This document shows positions 49,311 to 62,023 of a stretch of DNA of 64,000 bases, piece after piece. The notes beneath the pieces were generated by a model. It was not told the DNA's origin, made no database searches, and saw only the letters and a program-made list of their open reading frames with translations. Position 1 is the first letter of the stretch, and every line of letters begins with the position of its first letter. This stretch comes from Anaeramoeba flamelloides (lineage: Eukaryota > Metamonada > Anaeramoebidae): positions 1,984,001-2,048,000 of the forward strand of contig JANTQA010000030.1 of assembly GCA_027625915.1 (NCBI GenBank). Reading direction: 5' to 3'. The translations under genes were made by a program, and so were the position numbers.

Positions 49311-50178
49311 GACAAAAAGTATTTTGAAGAGACAAAAATCTAAAAAAAATAAAAATTTCTGAATTAAAAATTTATTTTTAATTTCTCAATTTTTTGAAAG
49401 AAGTTCTGATATTTTATGAATTGTATAGTTTGGGATATTTTTAATCAGAGATTAATAATTTTTCGGTTGGGCTTTTTTTAGGTTTTAATTTTTTTTTTAT
49501 CAATAAAAAGGAATAAAGCAAAACGTTCAAGGTTCTACAATTAGAAAATGAATTTATCATTTTCTTCTTTTATTTCGGTTAATCATTTTTTCAAATGGTA
49601 ATTTTTAATAAAAAGATGAAAATAAAAAAGAAATGTGAACATGAAAAGAAATTGAAGGAGTGGAGATCGTACTTTGTTGTTCCTAGAATACAAAGTTAAA
49701 AACATTCTTTTTTTTTGAGTTACTTGGAACAACAGTTCTTGCTTAATTTTGATTTCTTTTGACAATAAATCATTACCTTCTTCTGTTTACAAGCTGAATA
49801 AACGTTAACTGTTTTTTTATCTTCCCAATTACACTCAATGGGGATTACACTTGTCCAACAATAACTCAATCAAATATTTAACTCATTTTGATTTCTTTTG
49901 AGAAAAGTAAGCTTATTTGGTCACTTTTAGTACCTACTAGATTATTTACAACTTTGACCAATGACCTATTACATTTTGAATCTTTTTCAATTAATTTTTG
50001 GGTAACCAAATGTTTAGTTTTTATGTTTAATTGTTTTTGAAAATCTGTAGATCAGAAAATTATTACCGTTTATTGATAATTTTGTGTTGGCTTTATTCCA
50101 AAAGTTTTAAACTTTTGATCCTTTGTACAAAAAGAAAAGCTAACACAAACAGAAGGTAAAATTTGATTTTTCTGACTA

Positions 50179-50647
50179 CTGTAGTCAAAATAAAGCGTGC
50201 AAAAAAATATAAAGCGTGTTTCAAAATAAAAAGCGTGTTTTTTTGTTATAGAAAACCTATATATTAACCAATCAAAGAAACCAATAATAAACCCGAAAAA
50301 AATATGGTATTGGTTTCTTAAAGTTCTATTATTTAAAATAAAATTCTAAAAATGAAGGATCAAATTGGAAAATTTATCTCAAAAAATAGAGTTAATTTTG
50401 ATGAAAATTTTTATCGCCAAAAAAATACAAAAAAATTAAGAATATTATGGAAAATTTTCAACTATTTGCATTAATAATTTAAATTTTACTGAAAATAACC
50501 AGTACTTTACTTTCAAAATTGATTTGGGTTCAGGTATACTATTTGGTAGTAGATTGGATGTTGCCTTGGCACAAGAATAAAAAAAAGCACGGATAATATT
50601 TTGAAACACGGATTATAGTCGTTGTGCACGCATTATTTTGATCACTG
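50179..50647 (+). mobile_element. Family C non-autonomous element, copy 1, 469 bp, TA-flanked
   Basis: It is flanked by TA on both sides (50177-50178, 50648-50649). The left end CTGTAGTCAAAATAAAGCG and the right end, read inversely, CAGTGATCAAAATAATGCG differ at few positions. The motif CAAAATAAAGCGTG is repeated near the left end and ACACGGATTATAG/GCACGGATAATA near the right. Ends and TA duplication fit the Tc1/mariner/pogo superfamily. No transposase. Confidence 0.8.
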
Positions 50648-50790
50648 TAAATATCTTACTAAAGGTTTACTTTTACAATATAAAGGATTGGCTAAAAAAA
50701 CAATCTAATATCATCTAATTAGATTGTCAAGGAATGTAAATCGAATTATTAACAAATTTGGTCAAAAAAATTATTTTATGTATATTTTTA

Positions 50791-51313
50791 CAGCCGTTGC
50801 AAAACCTACCATGGAATTCGACAGTAATGGAAATTGACGTTTTTGATACTGTTAAATAAAAAAAAAAAAAGTCTTCGGTTATACACTATTACATAATTTT
50901 ATGGTTTGTCATAGGTTTTTACAAAAAAATTTCTGATTTGAAAGACTGAGAAAAAAAGCTTGTTGTTTTAATGAAAAAAATTCAAAAATCCAAAACAAAG
51001 CTTCCAAAGATCGTAGATATAATTTAATAATTTCTTTGAAATGGTCTTATCTTTTGATTTTAAGGTATTCAGAAATTTTAAATCCACCAAAAAACCCAAA
51101 ATTTTTCTAAATTATTGATCATTCAGAAGGTTTCTAGTCAGATAGTCAACTTTTAACAGTTTCTCTATGTGAAAATTTTTTTTCTTTTATAAAATTTCAC
51201 TGTTTGTAATCGGCTATAACATAACCATAAAATCCTGACATAAAAACGAAAGTATATGATAGAAAATGAATTTTTTGGTTATCATAGATTTCACGGTAGG
51301 ATTGTAACGGCTG
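50791..51313. mobile_element. Family B non-autonomous element, copy 1, ~523 bp
   Basis: The left end CAGCCGTTGCAAAACCTACC and the right end inverse CAGCCGTTACAATCCTACC are terminal inverted repeats. TA precedes the left end; the right flank is CA. Internal inverted words (CATAATTTTATGG against CCATAAAAT) extend the symmetry. No coding capacity. Confidence 0.7.
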
Positions 51314-52439
51314 CAACTGACTATGAAGGAATTGTGATCTAGTCTTGTTTTTTTTTTTTTTTTGGTTTTGATACTTTTAATTTTTTTCTTCTTGAATTGA
51401 ACTCACCACTAATATGTTATAGGATAGTATTTATCATCTTCATTTTTTAAACAACATTTTAATTATCAAATACAATACATATTTAGTTTATTTCTCCTAA
51501 GAATGTATTTTTTTTTTGTTTCTCTGATTTAATAGAAAAATAAATTGTTATAACCTAGAGAAATTATAACTAATTGCCATTGGGAACTATTTTTGGAATT
51601 TTGAATGGAAGGATACATGGAAATAAAATTTTAACAAACTTTATTGATATTGTGATTTTAAAAATAATTATTGATCATTTGATAAAAAAAGAAAAAAATG
51701 ATCTTGATTATCTAAATTTAGGATTTGTATTCATGCAATACACCGGAAAATATTATAACTTACTTGTATTAAAAATTAATTTTTTAGAAAATAATAAAGT
51801 ATTTGTAGTTAAAATTTTAGTATTTTCTCCATTTTTTAATCTTCTCACAAAATGAGGTACACTCATAACTTACCCCAAAAAAAAAAAAAAAAAAAAAAAA
51901 AAAACTTTAGAAAATTCTCATTAGTATGTAAATATTTTTATAATTCTGATAGTAGGAATTTTTTCCAAAAATATCCCTTTCTCATCCCTCTTCATTTTTT
52001 TTTTTTTTTTTTTGATACTAAGGCAATTCAAAACGGGTCAAATATATTTCATTTTCTCTTTTTATATACCAAAAAAAAAAAAAAAAATAGAGTTTTACCT
52101 TTATACATACCTTTCTACAGTATAATAAACAATTAAATTTAAATATGATACTTAGTTATTAATATTTTTAAAAAATAATAAGAATAAAATTTGAATGCTT
52201 TTTTCAATTTTACGAAAATTTATGCAATATTATTTTATAGAAGGGAAAAATAAGGTTATTCAAATGAAATATCACTAAAAAAAAAATGATGGAAAATTAC
52301 AAAAACAAGATCTATATAACAGAAAATTCAGAAATTATATACATTAAAAAATAAATTTTAGAAGTAAAATATAAGTATAAACCCATATTATGGAAAATTA
52401 TTGATTTTTAAAATAATAATTATAATTTTGTATCTTTTT

Positions 52440-53195
52440 TGATTATTTTCATTTATTTTTCCGAATTATAAATATATTTTACATAATTGAAATGCTTTGA
52501 ACGACTAATATTAAAAATACAGTTTAATCAAATGTAATGGAAAAATCACAACATGTTTAGTAGATCATGTCGAACCATTTGACCGATTCATAATTGTTAG
52601 TTAAAACAATATAATATTTCACAATATATATTTTTTGTTTATCTTTAAAAAATTTAGTAACCTTTATTTTTATCTTTTTTTTTTAATGATTATTTATTTA
52701 TTTATTTTTCATTTTGTATAAAAAAGGTAATATATAAAAATATGAAAATTTATTGATATAAACATAATTTAATAGATGCTTTGAAAAATAAAAAAAAAAA
52801 ATATTTGCTAACAAAATTAATTTTAAAATACAGCCGTTCCAAGGCTACCATAAAATTTTAAATAAAACACAATTGAATTTTCTATTCTTATTTCGGAATT
52901 TTTTGAAAATAGAAAATAAGAATCGAAAACCCAATTGTATTTTATTTAAAATTTTATGGTAGACTTGGAAAGACTGTATATATAATGGATCGACATTAGA
53001 GTATATCAATACATTCTTTAAACAACAAGATACATCTTTAGTTGATCTGAAATTCTTGTCTCATTAGATAACATATAACCAACATTCAATCCTTAACCAT
53101 GACAATCAATTCAAAATATAAAAAAACTAAGAATTTTTTAACACTTTTTGATTTTGAGTTAGTCCAATTTTTGATATGGGTTTATTATCAAAAAA
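52440..53195 (+). mobile_element. Family D relic interrupted by a family B element
   Basis: The words CATTTGACCGATTCATAATTGTTAG and the right end GTCCAATTTTTGATATGGGTTTAT resemble the family D copy at 26431-26977 (ACATTTGATCGATTCAATAATTG; GTCCAAATTTTTGGAATGGGG). It is interrupted at 52831-52976. Boundaries approximate. Confidence 0.4.
52831..52976. mobile_element. Family B MITE, 146 bp, TA-flanked, near-perfect palindrome
   Basis: TA flanks both ends (52829-52830, 52977-52978). The left arm CAGCCGTTCCAAGGCTACCA and the right arm inverse CAGTCTTTCCAAGTCTACCA continue into matching TAAAATTTTAAATAAAA.. arms of about 60 bp each. Ends are related to the longer copy at 50791. Confidence 0.85.
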
Positions 53196-54067
53196 GCAAT
53201 TCTTAAAATGAACGAGTAAATGCTAACTCCCTCCCAAAAAAAAAAAAAAAAAAGTAAAATTTAAAAGTTAAAGGGTTTATCTACCAAAAAATGAAAGCAA
53301 AATTTTTCAAAAATAGTTACAAGTTTTAATAAAACCATTAATAATTTAATATTAATTGGACAATATCAAGGGAAATACCTCAAAAATTGGGGTTTCCTTA
53401 TGCACAATTATGAATACCATATAGATATTGTTTTTGAACAATATATAAAAAAAATACTATCTTTAATTTGAAACATTGTTTGTAAACTATGGAGAATGAT
53501 TTTTATATTCAGTATAATATTGTACTTTAATCATGACAATTCCATAAATTAATGATTTTAGAAATAAAGGTACTACTTTTAAACAAATAATACCAAGATA
53601 ATTATAATTTCCCGTAGTATTTTAATTCAAAAATGGGATTAAGTATCTTGAGAAAATCATCCACAAATATTTCCCTATAATTTTGTAAAAACAATGAAAG
53701 TTTGAAAAAACTCATTCAAAGTGGAAATTGTAGCCTTCCAATGAACACCCTCCTTTCACCTGAAAGTTCACAGCCTCACTTTATTAAAAAATACTGAAAA
53801 AGATCCAATAACAAAAATCTTTTTTTCTCTTCAACAAAAAAGGGAAATTCACAAATTTGAGAAACTTCCAATAACCAACAAAGAGGAAATAAAGAGAGAC
53901 AATTTTCAAAAAAAGGATACTCAGAAAAAACAGAAAGAGATTTTTCATTTTTTAATTAAATTGAACTTCTTTTTAAATTGTAAAGTTTTTTATTTTACTT
54001 TTTTTTTTTCCTTCTATTTCCTGTAATTTTATCCAATTCGAAAAGAGATTTTCAAATTAATTAAAAA

Positions 54068-55010
54068 ATGAGTGATCAGGAGGCTCTCCTCTCTTCTCTG
54101 ACACTTATTTCGAAGGAACAGGAGACCGAAAACGAAACGGAAACGGAAACGGAAACAGAAACAGAAACAGAAACGGAAACGGAAGTGGAATTTATAAGAG
54201 AAAAAACCAAGGAAGACAAAATTCAACTCAAGCTTAGAAAGGCACACGAGAGTAGATCTCGTGTCCTCGATCTAAGTAACCAAGGTATCCGGAGGCTAAC
54301 CTCAAAAGTGGGCAAGCTAACACACCTCGAGCAAATATACCTGAGTGAAAACTATTTAATCTCCTTACCACAAAGCGTCGGGAAGCTGACAAACTGTACG
54401 GCCTTGGTGCTTTCAATGAACAAATTGGAGCAAATCCCACCAGAGATCGGGAAACTCACCAAAATTGTTCTTTTAAATCTCAACGACAACAATTTATCAG
54501 AACTGCCCGATGAAATTTGTGAGCTTTCGTCCCTTTTCATTCTTGCCTGCAACAGAAACCAGCTGTGTGTGCTTCCAGAGGACATTGGCCTGTTAATTAA
54601 CCTTGACGAGCTCTATTTGGCAGAAAACGAGATCGAAACAATACCTGAGTCCATAAGCGAATTAAACCAATTATCCAAATTGGATCTTAATGGCAATAAT
54701 TTAATCGATTTACCCTCTCAATTTGGTGATCTAATCAATCTTGTTGAACTTGACTTGTCCTTTAATGCTCTTGAAACACTCCCTCCTGAAGTTTGAATTT
54801 TTTTTTTCTTTTTCTTTTTGTTTTTCTTTTTGTTTTTCGAATTTTTTTTTAATTTTTGGTTTTTGTTTTGAATTTTTTGTCATATTTTGTTTTGTGAAAA
54901 AAAAAAAAAATTTAAGCTAAAAGTTACTGAAAAAGAACTTTTTGAATAAAAAGTATCTTTCAAGACAACAAAACTTCTTCTTCTTCTCAAAGACACCATT
55001 AATTTTTGTT

Positions 55011-55043
<33 letters not shown>

Positions 55044-58000
55044 AAAAAAATTTTTTGTGATTTTTTGTAATTTTACTTTTTCTTCTTAAAATTGAAAACA
55101 ATTTGAAATTTTAACATAAACAATATTTTGAACTCCACCAAAATCTTTGTTAAGACTTGAAGAACAAATGGGAAAAAATATTCACTTCATTTTCATTTTC
55201 ATTTTCATTTTCCAATTTTTTCTTTTGCTAACAAAGTTTTCAAAGAAAATGGTTAGTAGTAATGATCTCCATTTATTTTCTTGCCCCCCCTTTTTTATGT
55301 TATACATTGAGTGAACTAAGACTCTTGGTGAATCGAATATTGCAGAATTGAAAAAAGAAAAACAACTGAAATTTTCACCCATTTAAATTTCAAATACCAG
55401 CAACAAAAAAACAATTTTTTTTTTTTTTTTGAACTCTTGTTGCGTTCTTTTTGAGCCCACTAGAGCGTTGCACATGATCACCAAATTATTTTTGTTCATA
55501 AAATTTGTGATGTATTTATATTAATTCGATGATCACACGATAAAAATTTTTCTGATATTCGAAATTTAAATGGGAGAAAATTAATGTTCCTTTTCATTTT
55601 TTTTTACCCTTAATACTTTTTATTATCAAACCAATTTATGTAATAAATTGAATACTCTCATTTTCTCTGAATAGTCACCTTGTTTATCAAGATAATACCA
55701 GAGCACTATCTTTGGGTGTTAAATGAAACGTAGTAATGCAAAAAATTATAAAAACAAAAAACAAGTTGAAATGAAATTTTTCACCAATATAAAATTCAAG
55801 TACCGTTATAATACAAAGGCTTTACTTAATGATAGTCTGTTTCATAAATCAAAAGATCTACTCATTTTCAAGAAAGTAAACATTCTAAAAATTTTGGTTT
55901 TCCCACAGGTTTTTTGATCGGAATTTAATGATAAAATGTTTTATTTTTTATATATTATTTTTTGAAATTGTTTTGCTAGACAGATCAACTTTATGAAATT
56001 TTTATTAAAAATCACTAAGACAATATTTACTTCATTATCTCTGTAAATAGAGATGAATCAGAACCTGGGAAAACCCAATTCTTTTTACACTCACCAAGTT
56101 ACATAATAAACATAAATTTTGAGACAATTTTTGTGATTTATGAAAATTCAATACTATTTTATTGCTAAAATATTTCCTCAAAGAAGATTGAAAAAATTTT
56201 ATACTCTTCCCCCCCCCTCTCTGAAATATCAAATTGAATCACACTCAGGGTAGAATCCGAATCTGTGAAAATTATGAAAATGCAAGACGGTAGATCATTG
56301 ACAGATATGGGATATCGCTTAAATAACAAAAAAAAAGAAATAATCAAAATTTAAAAATAAAAATAGATTTATTTAATATTATATATTTAAACTTTCCCTA
56401 ATAAAGTTTTGAAGAAGAATATTAGTAACAAAAAATATTTTTATATTATTACTAAATAATGATTTGAATGATTTCTCTCAAGGATAATATGAAAAATATC
56501 GCTTGAATTACTAAATTTAATAAACTCCATTTTATTCATAAGAGCCCAGCCAAAAATGAAGAATTCAAATTTTTTAAGAATTAACCAAACAAAAGATCAA
56601 TTAAAAATAAGAGAAATAATAAAATTTAGATTAGAGTTGGTATTCATAAAATAAATACCTGAACAAAATTATAAATTTTCCAAAAAAATAAAATGTTAAA
56701 AAAAATTTGGGTCCCTTTCATTAGAACGTCTAGTTCAAAAATTTCTCAATTTTTTTGGAAAATTTTTCACAATAATATTTTTTTCACAGTAAATGCATTA
56801 ATTTTAAAAGACATTACAAACCCACAATTTTCTTAATGTTAAATTGGAGTTATCATTTTTTTTTTTTTTTTTCTGATTGACTTTTCTAAAACAATAAAAA
56901 AGCAAAAAAAAAAAACGAAAAAGAAATGAAAACAATAAAAAAAAATTTGACAAAATTAGTAAAGAAATGAAAGAAAATAGAAAAAATTGAAAAAATTTAT
57001 TTTGATAAGAATATTGGATAAAACTCATAGAATGTGCTCTATTTCATCAATAAAACTGGGTTCCTCCGACTGAAAAAGATTTTATTTAATAAAAAGTGTT
57101 TTGATATCATAGAATTGTTTTATATTGCATTTTAAAATCATCCATTAAAAATTAAATTAGGACAATAAGGCTTCTTTGATTCATTTATTTCATTGAGTTA
57201 CATATTTTTTTTTTTTTTTTTTTTTTTTGAATTTATAAATATCTTTTTTTTAATCAATTTCTCAAGAACTCTTTTCTTCATATCATTTTTCTAATTAAAA
57301 AAAAATAACAAAAATAAAAATAAAAAAAACCCATTAAAATTAGATTGGAATGCTAACTCTTTTAAAAGAATTAGTTATAAGTGACAATCGCATTGAATAT
57401 TTACCATTTGAAATTGAAGAGATGGAATCACTTCAAGAATTAAATTTAAGAAATAATGTATTATCGACTTTACCCGATTCAATTTGTAATTTAATAAATT
57501 TGGATTGTTTAATTTTGGAAAATAACGAATTAACTCATTTGCCAAAATCGATTGGTAAACTAACCAAATTAAAAACATTGCATACAAATGGTAATCGATT
57601 AAGGATGATTCCAGAAAGTATTGGTAATTTGATTAAATTGGAAGATTTAAAATTAAATGATAATGAACTAATCGAATTACCGAAGGGAATTGGAAATTTG
57701 ATTGCTTTAAGGGAATTAAATATTTACAACAATAAATTAGAAAAATTACCAAATACCATTGGTAAATTAATAAATTTAAAAAAATTTTATTGTGCAGTAA
57801 ACAAATTAACCTTTTTACCGAAAGAAATTGGGGAATTAAAAAATTTACAAAAATTGTATATTGGCTGGAATTTAATTTCTGAATTGCCAGAAGAAATTGG
57901 AAATTTAATTAATTTAAAAGAATTAGGTTTGAGTTCCAATAAATTAAATTATTTACCAAACTCAATGTCAAAATTAACAAATCTACAATGCTTTTATATT

Positions 58001-58641
58001 GAAGACAACCAAATGGATACAATTCCAAATCAAATTCTCGAAAGGGGATCCGATGAAGTATTGCAATATATTAGAAACAATAAACGTTTTAAAAATCTTT
58101 TTATTATCTTTCCAAACCCCCAAAATTTAAAGGCAAATTCCAATAATAATAAAAAAACAAACAATTCCACACAAACCGACAATTATAACAGAAATAATAA
58201 TAATTCTAATCGTAATAGTAGTAATAGTGGTGGCAGTGGCAGTGGCAGCAGTAATAATAATAATAAACAAAAAAACAATAAAGCCAATTTAAAAGATAAA
58301 GGCAACTTAACAACTATTTATTCTCTAGATGGAATAAATAACATTTCTCTCTTAAACAATAATTCAGAAATAAAAACAAACCTAAAATATAATTCAATCC
58401 CGATTAACAAGCCAATTGAAAAACTTGATAATAATAGATATTCAAGAAAATCAAGTTTTTCAACACAAAATTTGGTTAATGATTATGCCATACAAGTTCC
58501 CATTGAAAAAATGAAATCAATAAAGGAAGAAAAATATTCACCATTATCAAATAGCAATTATTATTTTCAAAATAAGCAAGCTAATAACAATTATCCCATT
58601 GAAAAATCAATTATTACATTCAATAATAACAATAGTAATGG

Positions 58642-58714
<73 letters not shown>

Positions 58715-59830
58715 CATCATCATCATCACCATACCTCGAATAAAAAAAATATTGAATACAAAACAATTGATTTCCCAATAAATAATCAAACGGAGTTAAA
58801 AAATTTACCAATTTTGAGAAATATGATCACTAAGCTAAGGGAAGAAAAAGATGAATTAGAAACCGACATTCAAAAGGAAAAAACAATTCACCAAGAGTTG
58901 GAAAATGAAAATGAAAAAAATTTAAATCAATCAAAAAAATTAAATGAAGAAATAAAAAAATTAAATAAAAAATTGGAATCGCTCCAAAAGGAATACCAAC
59001 AATTTTCTTTGAATTGGCAAATTTTACAGGATTCCTATAATGAAATTGATCCATCTGAAATCACGGATATTAAACAAATTGGGACGGGTGCATATGGCAA
59101 TGTGTGGAAATCGATTTGGAGGGGTAAGGAAGTTGCGGTAAAAAGAATAAAATCCGAGTTCACGAAGGGGAAATTCTTGGAAGAATTTAAACAAGAAATT
59201 ATCATCTTGAGTAAGGCCAGACATCCAAATGTTGTATTGTTTATGGGCGCGTGTACCAAAAAGCCAAATGTGTTTTTGGTAACAGAATTTATGGATGGGG
59301 GCACGCTGTATGAAAAATTACGGGATGAAAACTTCGACTCTTCTTTGGAAAATAAATTGACAATCGCGAAGGACATTGCCTATGGGATGAATTACTTGCA
59401 TTTAAATAAGCCGAAAATGATTCTCCATAGAGATTTGAAATCAATGAATGTACTGTTTGATACTTCCCAAAATTGCAAAATTTGTGATTTTGGGATGGCC
59501 AAACTAAGAGAAGATTCCGTGATGCTGGAGTCATTTAGAGGCTCGCCCTGCTGGATGGCACCAGAAATGCTGAAAAAGGAAAGATATACAGAAAAGGTGG
59601 ACGTTTATTCATTCGGGATAGTGCTCTGGGAAATATTCACACAAAAAACACCCTATAGCTCGTTTCAAAACGCTTTGTCTCTAGTATGGGCAGTTGCATA
59701 CGAGAACCATAGGCCCACTTGCCAGCAAATAGATCAGAATTGGAAACAATTAATGAGTGACTGTTGGAATCCAAATCCTAAATTAAGACCCACCTTTTCT
59801 GAAATAATTAAAATACTTTCCAAGTTTTAA
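54068..59830 (+). CDS. Leucine-rich-repeat TKL (MLK/Raf-like) protein kinase, 2 exons, 1069 aa
   Basis: Exons: 54068-54790 and 57344-59830, phase 0; stop TAA. The junction reads ALETLPPE/IGMLTLLKEL, mid-repeat. Residues 1-60 are acidic with a (TE)n run. About 18 tandem 23-residue LRRs of the LxxLPxxIGxLxxL (SHOC2-like) type span about 62-475. A disordered Asn/Ser/Gly-rich segment with a poly-Asn run and six His lies at about 500-710, then a coiled coil at about 735-805. The kinase domain is at about 812-1069: glycine loop GTGAYGNVW, VAVKRIK, HRDLKSMN, DFG, GSPCWMAPE, DVYSFGIVLWE, RPTFSEI; all catalytic residues are present. No transmembrane segment, so it is cytosolic. It resembles Dictyostelium TKL kinases and probably acts as a MAPKKK-like signalling kinase scaffolded by the LRRs. 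The intron is 2553 nt. Confidence 0.92.
55215..55415 (+). repeat. Dispersed repeat family I, copy 3, in the kinase intron
   Basis: It has AATGATCTCCATTTATTT, GTGAACTAAGACTC, GAATTGAAAAAAG and CCCATTTAAATTTCAAATACCAG in the same order as the copies at 780 and 1675. Confidence 0.5.
58643..58732 (+). repeat. In-frame (AAT)n plus CAT repeat in the kinase exon
   Basis: About 24 AAT triplets encode poly-Asn, followed by six CAT/CAC codons encoding poly-His. Trinucleotide tracts of this type are common in AT-rich amoeba genomes. Confidence 0.9.
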
Positions 59831-60800
59831 GTAATAATCTTGAATTTCATTAATTTAATTATTCATTGTTTTTTTTTTTTTTTTTTTTACATAGTAGTTT
59901 TATTAAATCCGTGTCGAAAAAAGTTTTTAATCAATTGATCTGTAAAATTTTATTTAATTTAATCTTTTGAATCATTTTATGGAGACTTTGCAAAACTTTT
60001 TTATCCTCATTTATTAAAAAAATTACTTTAATTATTTTTTCTTATATATATATATATATATATTTGATTAATTCTTTTTTCTTTGGTTCAATTGAAATAA
60101 TAAAATATATTTTAATTAGAATCAAATATCATAGAATTTTGTGAAAAGAAGAATAAACGCGATTTTAGTATCCTTTAGATTTAACATTAGTGAAAAAAAC
60201 TTCTTTTTCTATTTTTTTAATAAATTCTAATTTTAATTTTCTAAAAATGAAAAAATAATTAATATTACAATATTAACTTTCTAAAAAAATAAATACTGTT
60301 TTAAAAATGCGAGCAATAAATTTTTTTATCTATTTTTTTTTTTTAATTTTTCCCACTGATTTCTCATTTGTTTAAGTGTTGTCTTTCTATTAGCAATTAG
60401 ATACTCTAGCCCTAGTTCTTAATTTGAAAAAAATTGTTAAAAAATCAAATCACCATTTTCACGCAAAGATGAGATTGTAAATTGAAAATAAGGTATATTC
60501 CCACATACAAAAAAATTTCCAACCAATAATAACACCCTACAATTGAAGAGATCTACTTACTCAGTACAAAAGTTTCTCTTAATAAAATCATTTTTTTCTC
60601 TTTAATTTGATTTTTCATATAAAATAAGGAACTTTTGAAAAATAAGTTGAGAAAAAATATTTATGTCATTGGGTTGAAAGGTTTTCTTTCAATGATTTAA
60701 GAAATTGAACTTAAGTGATAAATCTATAATTTCATCATAAGTTTTTGAAATTAATAAAAAACATTTTAACAAATAAGAATTATTAAATAAGTTATTTATA

Positions 60801-61145
60801 TATAAACCCCATTCCAAAAATTTGGACAGACACAAAATTAAAAATAGGTAAAAAAAAAAACCTCAATTTATTTACTTTTTCCAAACCTAATATACATCCA
60901 TATGTAAGATATACAGTATTTTTGTTTATATAAGTAATCATTTTTATCCAAATAATAGAAAAAAATATAAAACGAAAAATTAAAAATTGTTGTTTCCAAA
61001 ATAATGAAACAAGCCAAACAAAATTTATTTAAAAATTTGTTGAAATTTCACCAGCAATTGTTGATCGATCAAATGATAAGATATCGTCTACCAATCGTAT
61101 CTGATTTTTCTATTTAACAAACTCAACACTAACCTTCTATCAACC
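60801..61145 (-). mobile_element. Family D element, truncated copy
   Basis: It starts TATAAACCCCATTCCAAAAATT and continues through CCAAAATAATGAAACAAGCC and TTGATCGATCAAATGATAAG, as in the copy at 21051. The far end is missing. Confidence 0.6.
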
Positions 61146-61831
61146 ATCTAAAAATAAATCCAATAAAAAAACATTACTCAAAGATAGTATTAGAAAAACT
61201 GTATATTTGTTGAGTCCTTCCAAGTTTGTCTTTAATTATTGATTTGTATTTTTATGAATTGATCTTACTTTTCGTTTTCAGATTCTATTAACGTTCTCAA
61301 TTAAAAAGCGTTTTGGGCTTTTTTTCACAAAAGATTAAAATTTTTCTAATGATCTTCGGGTCTAAAATTCTGAATTATTGAAGAACTTTGGAGCAAACAA
61401 AAGTAATAGAAAACTTTCAATCTTATCAACTTTCAAGATTAAAATCTAAATGTATGTTAAGAAATCATTAAAAGATGTAATATCAACAAATTAGAAAAAG
61501 AATAAAATCCCTTATGGAATTTAGTGATTCTTTTTTCTGATTCATAAAAACACTAATTGTTACAAAGGTTTTATTTTGAAAAATTTCTTTTACTTTTGGA
61601 AACAGTTTTACAATATTGAAAAGATTTTTGAAAAAAAAATGTAATTGAATGTTTTATAACTCTAAATTTAAAAGATTTAATGAAGAGACATACCAATAAT
61701 CAGCAAAAATAATAATAAACTAACAACGGTGTAAGTTTCTTAGGTTAAAAAAGAAAAAAAGAATTTACCAAAGATTAAGAAGTTCAGAGCTAAAAAGAAA
61801 TGAAAAATAAGTAAAAAAAACTTATTTTCAT

Positions 61832-61862
<31 letters not shown>

Positions 61863-61872
61863 GATTTTTTTA

Positions 61873-61937
61873 GGAGAACAGGACCTTTGAGAAATCTTCC
61901 CAGTCCAGGAGCCTATGAAATCAATAAAATCTTTTGA
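61873..61937 (+). CDS. Probable last exon of a sperm-tail PG-rich (SHIPPO/STPGR) repeat protein, partial
   Basis: After a long T-tract and the acceptor TTTTTTTAG, an open frame reads RTGPLRNLPSPGAYEINKIF and ends in TGA. The core PSPGAYEI..F fits the PGPGxY..F signature of STPGR repeats found in axonemal and microtubule-associated proteins. AATAAA lies just after the stop (61950-61955), and P2 converges from the other side. The only nearby good donor upstream is GGT/GTAAGT at about 61731, but the sequence before it is not convincing coding. Upstream exons were not found, so this may be a fragment. Confidence 0.35.
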
Positions 61938-62023
61938 GAGAAAAGTATCAATAAATGAAAAAGAAAGAAAAAAAAAAAAAATTTGTTTTTTTTTGTTTGG
62001 TTAATTTTGCTATTTCAAATTTC

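Larger units (their letters stand above)
49311..54067. other. Divergent intergenic region rich in short DNA elements
   Basis: This is 4.8 kb between the CH-repeat giant (-) and the LRR kinase (+). It contains the elements at 50179-50647, 50791-51313 and 52831-52976, the last nested in a family D relic (about 52440-53195). The 93-codon ORF at 51574-51855 has ordinary AT-rich composition and no recognisable motif. Confidence 0.55.
59831..62023. other. Intergenic region between the LRR kinase and ribosomal P2
   Basis: It contains a truncated family D copy (60801-61145) and a probable last exon at about 61873-61937. A T-tract of about 32 nt precedes that exon. The rest is AT-rich spacer. Confidence 0.5.

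Noticed and set aside
51574-51855. 93-codon plus-strand ORF
   Set aside because: AT-biased composition, no recognisable motif and no splice context; likely chance.
58599-58811. Poly-Ile, poly-Tyr and similar ORFs
   Set aside because: They are other-frame readings of the AAT trinucleotide tract in the kinase exon.
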